Shown: positions 1 through 5,402 of the stretch, piece after piece
How the letters are laid out: each line of letters starts with the position of its first letter
How positions within the stretch are numbered: position 1 is the stretch's first letter
Source: an uncultured Butyricicoccus sp.
GTDB taxonomy: Bacteria > Bacillota > Clostridia > Oscillospirales > Butyricicoccaceae
Reading direction: 5' to 3'
NCBI GenBank assembly: GCA_900555465.1
Contig: USLE01000031.1
Coordinates: forward strand, 1 to 9,191
DNA: 9,191 nt
Translations under genes and position numbers: made by a program
The notes under the pieces: model-generated
The model's database searches: none
The model's input: only the letters and a program-made list of their open reading frames with translations
What the model was told of the DNA's origin: nothing

Positions 1-61
1 CCGTAGCGTCGAGGCGGACAAGGCCGGATACTCTGATGGTCTATGAAATCCCTTAGCCGAA
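1..61. other. Left edge, unassigned
   Basis: No gene can be supported here. Two plus-strand frames enter from the left and stop at about 46 and 56, giving peptides too short to identify. They could be the C-terminus of a gene lying outside the window and convergent with the DUF6933-like gene. No terminator hairpin or tRNA is visible. Confidence 0.3.
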
Positions 62-565
62 TCATCTTAACGCTGCTGCAATCCGCTCCAGACCTGTCCC
101 CAGCCCCTCGAATCCCACACATCGGCTAGGGCGAGTATTGACGGCATGATCCAGCAAGGGCTGCGCCTGGCTATTGGTATCCAGACACAGATCGAACGCC
201 AGCACCTCTTCCCACGCCCGGTTGAGGAATGCCACCTCCCGTCGGCCATGTGTGCGGGTGGCGTACATTTCTCCTGCCTGCTTGCAGTATGCTTCTATTT
301 GCGCTGCGGAAAATCCGGCTGCGCTCAGGCTGTCAGTCAACCCGCTCCGGAACAGTCCGGGTAAATCTGCCCACTGAATCGGTGTTACATCATAGCGAAC
401 AAACGCATACCTGCTATGGCAGTGCACTGCCAGCAGGCATTTTCTGCCCCGCAATTCTATCACATGCAAATCCCAACAAAAGCGCCGGTCCGGCTGTATG
501 CCGCAGTCCGGCGCTTTTATTTTCAGGAATCGCTGCAGTGGGAAAGTCAGCCCCAGTTCCATCAT
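62..565 (-). CDS. DUF6933-like small protein of unknown function
   Basis: This is a 167-residue soluble protein with no signal peptide or membrane segment. The stretch from about residue 30 to 120 (FCWDLHVIEL, then a short beta-rich part with LLAVHCHSRYAFVRYDV, then a helical part ending AFLNRAWEEV) resembles from memory the DUF6933 family, which has no known biochemical role. The start has two tandem ATG codons (565 and 562). The Shine-Dalgarno GAGGTG lies 2 nt before the first and 5 nt before the second, so 562 may be the true start. It reads in the same direction as the cas operon and lies beyond the distal end of the CRISPR array, with about 95 bp between it and the decayed last repeat. 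It could be transcribed by read-through of the array or from its own weak promoter. It occupies ground where adaptation genes or flanking genes might be expected, but it does not resemble Cas1 or Cas2. The coding assignment is fairly secure; the family name is moderately sure. Confidence 0.72.
   Translation of the reverse strand: MMELGLTFPLQRFLKIKAPDCGIQPDRRFCWDLHVIELRGRKCLLAVHCHSRYAFVRYDVTPIQWADLPGLFRSGLTDSLSAAGFSAAQIEAYCKQAGEMYATRTHGRREVAFLNRAWEEVLAFDLCLDTNSQAQPLLDHAVNTRPSRCVGFEGLGTGLERIAAALR
478..518. repeat. 11-bp perfect inverted repeat with T-rich tails, inside coding sequence
   Basis: The arms are AAAAGCGCCGG (478-488) and CCGGCGCTTTT (508-518). The 19-nt loop contains a second small stem, CGGC-tgtat-GCCG. 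On the plus strand the right arm runs into TTTTATTTT, and on the minus strand the other arm ends in TTTTGTT, so it looks like a bidirectional intrinsic terminator. It lies within the first 30 or so codons of the DUF6933-like gene, not in an intergenic region, which makes a normal terminator role doubtful. It could attenuate that gene or block antisense transcription toward the array. Seen directly; function inferred. Confidence 0.55.
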
Positions 566-597
566 TTCACCTCGCGCGGGATGTCAATTTTCATTTC

Positions 598-625
598 TGT
601 ATACTTCTTTTTATCAGTGTGTCCT
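598..625 (-). promoter_or_regulatory. Weak candidate promoter for the DUF6933-like gene
   Basis: On the minus strand AGGACA (620-625) and TATACA (598-603) are separated by 16 bp, each matching four of six sigma-70/A consensus bases. Transcription would begin near 590, giving a leader of about 25-30 nt before the GAGGTG ribosome site. The surrounding 566-659 stretch is AT-rich and otherwise empty. This is pattern matching only. Confidence 0.3.
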
Positions 626-659
626 ATGGTGCAAGTAAATCAATGGAATACTTTAATGC

Positions 660-687
660 TGCTTGTTCCCGCTCTTGCGGGGCTTGT
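660..687 (-). repeat. Decayed terminal CRISPR repeat
   Basis: About 14 of 28 positions match the array consensus. The hairpin survives: on the minus strand CCCGC, loop AAGA, GCGGG, in the same six-base-arm, four-base-loop register, with the outermost pair lost. It lies exactly 33 nt from the next repeat (721-748), matching the spacer length of the rest of the array. That phasing is the main reason to call it a repeat and not a chance hairpin. Confidence 0.6.
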
Positions 688-963
688 GGCGTCTGCCCAG
701 CCGTCAAAATTGTATCCCGGCGGTTACCCCCGCGCATGCGGGGAAAAGTACATGGCGACCTTGGGCAACCGGCCCGATCTAGGATCACCCCCGCGTGCGC
801 GGGGAAAAGCAGCAACTTTTTGAGTTGTCATACAAAATTGACGGATCACCCCCGCGTGCGCGGGGAAAAGCCCGCCCCGGTGGGTTTTCACCACAATATT
901 CTGGGATCACCCCCGCGTGTGCGGGGAAAAGTATTCCGGGGGCGACGCTGGCCGCCTTCCCAG

Positions 964-993
964 GGATCACCCCCGCGTGTACGCGGGGCTTAT
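964..993 (-). repeat. Variant cas-proximal CRISPR repeat
   Basis: The 3' portion (minus strand ACACGCGGGGGTGATCC, 964-980) is identical to the consensus. The 5' half carries a two-base insertion, so the hairpin becomes CCCCGCG, loop TACA, CGCGGGG: seven pairs where the other repeats have six. The usual CTTTT flank is replaced by CATAAG, which runs straight into tandem TGA stop codons of cas6e (1001-999 and 998-996). Whether Cas6e still cuts it is uncertain, but the conserved 3' handle suggests the first crRNA could form. Confidence 0.8.
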
Positions 994-998
994 GTTCA

Positions 999-1619
999 TC
1001 ATCCCCGCCTCCGCAGCAAGAGCATGCCCAGTCCATACGCTTTTCCGGCGCCGATTCCTCCGGAGACCGCCTGGCGAAAGCGCTCTGCATCATTGATTTG
1101 CAGGATGCCGTCATAGCGATAGCCGTCCCAATACATTCGTCCGCCCTGCTCCTGCGTATGTTTTCCGGTCATGTGGACGCCTTCCCTCTCGTTCGCCTGC
1201 AGCAGCGCAAATCCGTACTGCGCCGCTTTGCGGGAGAGCCACTCCAACCGTTCTGTTTGTTCACGCAGGATACGGCGGCGGCTGTTTTTATGCCCCTCCT
1301 CTGCCACCTTTTTGGTCGGAGCAGCCAAAAGGTCAAATCCCCAAACCTGTCCTGCCTGAAATCCCTTTAACCAATCTGTCAAATCCCGCTCGCCCGCAAA
1401 GGTCATCCCCGCAGTCAATGCGCTCCGATCTACCGGTGTATTCGAATAAAGGTACAGCGCCGTCAAGCCCCGATCAGCGCGCAGGCGGTACAGGATTTCA
1501 GATTCTTTTCTGCCGCTTTGGAACAGTCCGCTCACCAGACGGTGCATCTGCTGGCAGTCCCCCAGCGCCCGCCAAATCGTGCGCACCTGCGGCTGCAAGT
1601 CAATCCTTGTCAGATACAT
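999..1619 (-). CDS. casE: Cas6e (CasE), pre-crRNA endoribonuclease
   Basis: Cas6e cleaves the CRISPR transcript at the base of each repeat hairpin and stays bound to the crRNA 3' end in Cascade. The 206-residue protein starts MYLTRIDL, the family's usual first beta strand. It has the likely catalytic histidine at H26 in QQMHRLV, the position equivalent to T. thermophilus Cas6e H26. It ends with the glycine-rich RNA-binding loop GIGAGKAYGLGML (from residue 188) and a basic tail RRRG. The start ATG at 1619 has GAGGAGGGAG upstream and lies within the last 20 nt of cas5e, implying coupled translation. The gene ends in two in-frame TGA codons and the CRISPR array starts at once. Cas1 and Cas2, which normally follow, are absent. 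The tyrosine often found near the catalytic histidine (Y23 in T. thermophilus) is a glutamine here. Confidence 0.95.
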   Translation of the reverse strand: MYLTRIDLQPQVRTIWRALGDCQQMHRLVSGLFQSGRKESEILYRLRADRGLTALYLYSNTPVDRSALTAGMTFAGERDLTDWLKGFQAGQVWGFDLLAAPTKKVAEEGHKNSRRRILREQTERLEWLSRKAAQYGFALLQANEREGVHMTGKHTQEQGGRMYWDGYRYDGILQINDAERFRQAVSGGIGAGKAYGLGMLLLRRRG

Positions 1620-2289
1620 CGTTCTCCCTCCTCGAAATCACGCCGCGCCACACGCGCCGCCGCGCAAATTGGCGGCTGCCTTCCTCCGGTTTTCCATCCT
1701 GGCGATGCAGTGTTGCCAAGTGCAGCTGCTCCTGCTCACATTCGTACTGCATCGGATATTGCGCCCGATCCGCTGCCAGATAGTGCCGGACGGCATCCAT
1801 CAGATCCACATACTGATCTGTCGCAGCTTCGAGCACAGGCCGCGACGGAACACAGCTTTTCCGCCCCAAATACACGCACCACACAGGATGCCGCAGCGCA
1901 TGCTCCAGCATCCGGACCGTCTCCTCCTCTGCTTGCAGCACGACCAGGAAACTGGCATCCTGCAAATATTGTCTGTGGGAAACAAGCGTGTCGCCGCCCG
2001 GACTGCGCGGTTTTCCTAACGCATTTCGCAGCGGATGACCGGTTACGGTGTGATAATCCGTCATCCGGACGCCCGGACGGTCTGCGCGGACGGCGATCTG
2101 TATTGTATCGTATAATGCCGCAATGCGTGCATCGCCGCGCTCCCAGCCGAGCGCACAGGCCAACAGCCCCACAATACCCGACTTGGTTGGCAGTGCCGCT
2201 GTGTCGCGCGCATCCCACTTGGAATTTTCACCCCATGACTGCAGCGCGCCCTCCAGGCGCAGGATCAGCAAGGTCGGATATGCTGCCAT
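1600..2289 (-). CDS. casD: Cas5e (CasD), Cascade crRNA 5'-handle subunit
   Basis: Cas5e caps the crRNA 5' handle in Cascade and contacts Cse1 and the first Cas7e. The N-terminal RAMP strand and family motif LILRLEGALQSWG occupy residues 8-20, followed by ARDTAALPTKSGIVGLL (27-43), both diagnostic. DYHTV and the SHRQYLQDASFLVVL segment follow in the middle, also typical. Length is 229 residues from ATG 2289, close to the E. coli protein (about 224). A GTG at 2298 would add three residues, but the Shine-Dalgarno GAGGTG sits six bases before ATG 2289 and overlaps the GTG region, so 2289 is preferred. The gene starts 10 nt after the cas7e stop and overlaps cas6e by 20 nt. Cas5e of I-E is not expected to be catalytic. 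Confidence 0.95.
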   Translation of the reverse strand: MAAYPTLLILRLEGALQSWGENSKWDARDTAALPTKSGIVGLLACALGWERGDARIAALYDTIQIAVRADRPGVRMTDYHTVTGHPLRNALGKPRSPGGDTLVSHRQYLQDASFLVVLQAEEETVRMLEHALRHPVWCVYLGRKSCVPSRPVLEAATDQYVDLMDAVRHYLAADRAQYPMQYECEQEQLHLATLHRQDGKPEEGSRQFARRRVWRGVISRRENDVSDKD

Positions 2290-2299
2290 ACCACACACC

Positions 2300-3439
2300 T
2301 CACTTCAGCGCCTGTTCCGCCTGCTCTACCAGATCTGCAAACGTATCGCATACCACCGCATCGCTTTCCAAAGCAATATTCCGATACCGATCCGCACAGA
2401 ACCACAGGCGCTTTTCAACAGGCAGGCCAAAATCATGGCTTGTCTGTTTCACCTCCTGCGCGAGTCGTACAATGCTGTTCCGCACCAGATCTCCCTTATG
2501 ATCCGGCCGAACCGGCTCCGCAAACGCATTGACCAGGCTCACCGGGATCTTCTCCTGTTTACATTCGACCAGCATAGCGCTCGGCAAAATATGCCCAGCG
2601 AAGCTGTTCTGTTTGCCCGACGGGTTTGTCATTGCGATCGTCCGCAGCAGCGCCGGGATCGCTTTGCGCACCAGTTCATCGGGATCCTCCGCATGTTTCA
2701 GATTCTCGCGCAAGGCATCCGTGTCCAGCGAGGCATAGAGATAGTAGCAGGAGGAATCATAATCGATATCCCCAATCATACCGGAACCGCTTTCCTCCAT
2801 TGTATCGCCCCGAAGCAGGTCATCCATCGCTGTAAAGTAATCGGATTCCATCATCACCTTGTTGGTCGAGATCGCAGGCGCTACCTGCATGGCCGCTTCT
2901 ACATCCGCAAACGCATTCGAAGTCACCATGCGGCCGAACAGCGCGATATCCAGCGTAACCGGGCGGACGTCTGCGCCGGTCACCATCTCCTGCAGCTCCT
3001 TGCCCTTGATGGCTTTGACCGCTTTGCGCGTCGCGCACTCCGCCAGCTTGTTCTCCACTGCATCCGCGACGGCTGCAATATCCTCCGGCGCGTAGAATAC
3101 CATCTGCGCAGTGTAATTGCCATTTTTGTTTTCTTCCCCTTTTTTGTTGCCAAATGCGCTCAGTTTGGGCAGGAGTTCTGCCAGATACGCTTCCTCCACG
3201 CCGCGCGCGCGCAGTTCATCCACAACCAGCTGCGGCAGTTGGCGGGTGCGGATGCCGAGATGCGATTCCCCAATCGCCCGGCGGAAGAGTTCCGAGGTGC
3301 GCCAGCTTCTTTTCAAGCATTGGCTCGAAATGCGCCCGCGCAGCACGCCTCCGAACATGCAGGTCTTGGGCGCGCCGGTATTGTCACGGTTCAGGTTGGT
3401 CGGCGGATAATTCTTGATCATGTGAATCTCATACAGCAT
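2300..3439 (-). CDS. casC: Cas7e (CasC), Cascade backbone subunit
   Basis: Cas7e forms the six-copy helical backbone that coats the crRNA spacer and holds the target strand in kinked segments. The N-terminus MLYEIHMIKNYPPTNLNRD, followed by TGAPKTCMFGG and GRISSQCLKRSWR (residues about 36-48), is the hallmark of the I-E Cas7/Cse4 family. Length is 379 residues, slightly longer than E. coli (about 363). An upstream start at 3499 would lie inside cse2 and add residues unlike the family; ATG 3439 follows AGGAG by about 10 nt and overlaps the cse2 stop as TGATG. Near residues 110-120 there is a charged insert (NKKGEENKNGN), probably part of the variable thumb or loop region. Translation is likely coupled to cse2. 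Confidence 0.95.
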   Translation of the reverse strand: MLYEIHMIKNYPPTNLNRDNTGAPKTCMFGGVLRGRISSQCLKRSWRTSELFRRAIGESHLGIRTRQLPQLVVDELRARGVEEAYLAELLPKLSAFGNKKGEENKNGNYTAQMVFYAPEDIAAVADAVENKLAECATRKAVKAIKGKELQEMVTGADVRPVTLDIALFGRMVTSNAFADVEAAMQVAPAISTNKVMMESDYFTAMDDLLRGDTMEESGSGMIGDIDYDSSCYYLYASLDTDALRENLKHAEDPDELVRKAIPALLRTIAMTNPSGKQNSFAGHILPSAMLVECKQEKIPVSLVNAFAEPVRPDHKGDLVRNSIVRLAQEVKQTSHDFGLPVEKRLWFCADRYRNIALESDAVVCDTFADLVEQAEQALK

Positions 3440-3957
3440 CAGACAGTTTCTCCTTTCTCGTCTGTCGGATCGGTGATCTGATACATAGTGCGCGCCCATT
3501 TGCGCTGCACGATCTGCAAATCAGAGTTCCAGTGCAGCAGGTCGTCTAAAAGCGCTGCGCAGTCAACGCAATATCCTTTTTGACGCGCCATCTTAATCAT
3601 GCGGGTTAGCTTGGTCAACAGGTAGCCATCGTCTTCCCACCGCTGATCCAGCAGCGCCGCCACCCTGCGCTTCATGCTATCCGATTCGTTTTTCATACGG
3701 CACAGTATCTTTTCGAGCGGTATCCCCCGGCTGCCGGCATCCCACAGGCAGTAAAAACACCCTGCCGCAAACCATTGGCTTTCCCTATAGGGCTTTATCC
3801 CGTAGGGAAGGCAGTGAAAAAATGCCGACATGGCCTTCCCGTCCGCTTCGGAAAGCATGCTGCCTGCCGCACGTTTGAGCGCTGCGCGGTCGCCGCTCGG
3901 AAGGCTGTCCAGCTTTGTAAAAAAAGCGTCGCTCAGTTGTTTTTGCTGTTCCTGCAA
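3439..3957 (-). CDS. casB: Cse2 (CasB), Cascade small subunit
   Basis: Cse2 is an all-helical protein present as a dimer along the Cascade belly, where it stabilises the R-loop by contacting crRNA and the displaced strand. The 172-residue product contains a basic GDRAALKRAAG segment near its N-terminus, a helix around QWFAAGCFYCL, and a lysine/arginine-rich C-terminal half, all fitting the family and its usual 160-200 residues. No ATG or GTG is available in a suitable place. A TTG at 3957 lies eight bases after a perfect AGGAG (3966-3970) and gives a family-like N-terminus, so TTG is chosen. The longer frame back to 4170 is antifamily sequence shared with cse1. The gene overlaps the cse1 end by 25 nt and the cas7e start by one base. 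Confidence 0.88.
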   Translation of the reverse strand: MQEQQKQLSDAFFTKLDSLPSGDRAALKRAAGSMLSEADGKAMSAFFHCLPYGIKPYRESQWFAAGCFYCLWDAGSRGIPLEKILCRMKNESDSMKRRVAALLDQRWEDDGYLLTKLTRMIKMARQKGYCVDCAALLDDLLHWNSDLQIVQRKWARTMYQITDPTDEKGETV

Positions 3958-5402
3958 AGCCCATACTCCTTTCTGGTCTTGTGTATTTTCGCCATCAGTA
4001 ACCCTTGCCGCTGCGTCACTGCAATCAGCGCTGCGCCGCGCAGCGAGATCCGCCTGATCGCCTTTGCATACTGCTGCCGCGCAGATTGCGTGATGCCCTC
4101 TGCCCATTCCAGCAGAAGCGGCTGCAGGTCCGCGTCTGCATCCGCCGGGATTTCGCCGCACATCTGCCACATCCGCCGTTCACAATCATCATAATAGGCC
4201 TGCTCCGCTTCGCTCGTGACCGCCGGCGGAATGTCTTCATGCGTCAATGACGCCCGCAGCACGGACGCCAACTCTTCCGACAGCTTGATACACGCCTCAA
4301 CCAGCGCTGCGGCATAGGGATGCCGCAGCGCGGCAGTTGGGATTTCCAGATCATATCGCATGATATCAACATATCTGCTTCGATCGGTCTGCACCCCGTA
4401 GAGGGTCACAGACGCATATCGTTTTTCCGGTCTGAGCGCTGTAAACTGCTCCAAAGTCCTCGGGCGGCTCTTTTTGTCGTTTCGCAGAAGCGTATCCAAA
4501 TTGCGCCAAACCGGCCGCTCCTGATTGGGCCGCCAGGCAAACCGGCCTTCGTCATGGAACCGGTATGTGACATGCGGATCAGTCCAGTTCTGCGCGGCAA
4601 TGTAATTCATGCCCTGACTGAAGTAAACGCTGCTCACGGTCTGTGTCTGCTCGTCCGGCAGCAGCAGCACGCGCCGCGCTGGGAAAAGCATTCCATACAG
4701 CCAGGAGGTTGCCGGCACCACACGTTTGGGCTCTATTTCTATGGTGCTGCGCCACAGCACGGGTGGCCGGTCAAACTGCCCGCGCACGGTATCCAACTCG
4801 ATCATGGACAGCACAAGGGTCTCAAACAGATTGTCCCCCTGCAAGAGCGCATAGTACGGCGGCGCCCCATTGGGGCCAGGGCGGTAGTCCTGCGCCCCTA
4901 CTGTGCAAAACAGCTGTACGCTAGGCAGCAGCCGGGCCGCCTGCGCATAGGAAAACGAGATATTTTCATTCTTCCGATGGTCGAAATGCGTATGATTGTT
5001 GCCGCTCGGTATGGTGACATCCAGAACGCGCACAGGCTTGGGCGCTTTATCCCATTCCGGGCGGTACGGCGCTTGCAGGAAGGGGCGTTCCGGATCAAAC
5101 AGATCGAATGTGCATCCTTCCCGCTCGCACTGCGTGTAATACCGCTCCAATGTTTCCGCGTCGAACTGCCCTTTGTCCAGCAGTTCCTCCAAATCATCCA
5201 GCTCCTGCGGCCGCAGCGCGTCCATCAGCAGCACACACAGCAGCCGGTGCAGGCCGTATTCCACCAGAGGCGAAGCATCCGTCAGCGCACGCATGGTGTG
5301 TGCCTGCTGTAATATCTGCCGTATCCCGCAGGAAATGTGTTCGCCCGTCAGTGTGACTGCGGTAAGCCAAGGTTCGTCCAAAAGGGAATAGTACGGTCTC
5401 AT
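3933..5402 (-). CDS. casA: Cse1 (CasA), Cascade large subunit
   Basis: Cse1 recognises the PAM in double-stranded target DNA, starts R-loop opening and recruits Cas3. The 489-residue protein begins with the family pattern YYSLLDEPWLTAV. FDLFDPERPFLQ (residues 99-110) and NNHTHFDH (135-142) are characteristic, as is PGPNGAPPYYALLQGDNLF (175-193), close to the strand and loop region that lines the PAM and handle. The C-terminal part from about 360 is helical, matching the four-helix bundle. Start ATG 5402 overlaps the cas3 stop as ATGA, so the two genes are translationally coupled, fitting their physical interaction. The 3' end overlaps cse2 by 25 nt. Length is normal; no frameshift is seen. 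Confidence 0.95.
   Translation of the reverse strand: MRPYYSLLDEPWLTAVTLTGEHISCGIRQILQQAHTMRALTDASPLVEYGLHRLLCVLLMDALRPQELDDLEELLDKGQFDAETLERYYTQCEREGCTFDLFDPERPFLQAPYRPEWDKAPKPVRVLDVTIPSGNNHTHFDHRKNENISFSYAQAARLLPSVQLFCTVGAQDYRPGPNGAPPYYALLQGDNLFETLVLSMIELDTVRGQFDRPPVLWRSTIEIEPKRVVPATSWLYGMLFPARRVLLLPDEQTQTVSSVYFSQGMNYIAAQNWTDPHVTYRFHDEGRFAWRPNQERPVWRNLDTLLRNDKKSRPRTLEQFTALRPEKRYASVTLYGVQTDRSRYVDIMRYDLEIPTAALRHPYAAALVEACIKLSEELASVLRASLTHEDIPPAVTSEAEQAYYDDCERRMWQMCGEIPADADADLQPLLLEWAEGITQSARQQYAKAIRRISLRGAALIAVTQRQGLLMAKIHKTRKEYGLCRNSKNN
3966..3970 (-). promoter_or_regulatory. Shine-Dalgarno deciding the TTG start of cse2
   Basis: AAAGGAG on the minus strand ends at 3966, inside the last codons of cse1, and is followed by eight bases and TTG (3957-3955). 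An ATG at 3965-3963 nearby belongs to a different frame (it reads across cse1 sequence) and sits only one base after the AGGAG core, so it is a poor alternative. This supports a TTG start coupled to cse1 termination. Confidence 0.65.

Larger units (their letters stand above)
660..993 (-). CRISPR. Type I-E CRISPR array, six repeat positions
   Basis: Read on the minus strand, the 28-nt repeat is CTTTT, stem CCCCGC, tetraloop ACAC or GCAC, stem GCGGGG, then GTGATCC. This is the I-E class known from S. thermophilus CRISPR4. Positions: 964-993 (variant), 904-931, 843-870 and 782-809 (good), 721-748 (five mismatches, stem intact), 660-687 (decayed). Spacers are 932-963 (32 nt), 871-903, 810-842, 749-781 and 688-720 (33 nt each), all different. 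Repeat orientation matches the cas genes, and the worst repeats lie farthest from cas6e, as expected for the trailer end. Cas6e should cut at the 3' base of the stem, leaving a handle of about 7-8 nt. The cas-proximal end has no leader: the first repeat starts about ten bases after the cas6e stop. The array is therefore probably transcribed with the cas mRNA. Confidence 0.95.

Noticed and set aside
583..591. Nine-base match of the spacer at 810-842 (seed end) to the leader of the DUF6933-like gene
   Set aside because: The match stops at base nine, and a seed-length match somewhere in a 9-kb window is expected by chance with five spacers. No further pairing supports targeting.
876..896. Small inverted repeats within spacers (GGTG/CACC at 878-890 and CAACT/AGTTG at 813-828)
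   Set aside because: Short, in unrelated spacers and more likely part of the invader sequence than a function of the array.
1..1000. Possible cas1 or cas2 remnants
   Set aside because: No frame in this stretch shows Cas1 or Cas2 motifs, and the DUF6933-like protein does not resemble either.
229..1116. Long plus-strand open frame running through the CRISPR array
   Set aside because: It crosses the repeats, is antisense to cas6e and the DUF6933-like gene, and its composition is that of a shadow frame.
2123..3481. 452-codon plus-strand open frame opposite cas7e and cas5e
   Set aside because: It is antisense to well-recognised cas genes, lacks family features and arises from high-GC codon use.
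4861..4885. GC-rich hairpin in cse1 near 4860-4880
   Set aside because: It follows from proline and glycine codons in a conserved Cse1 segment and has no T run.
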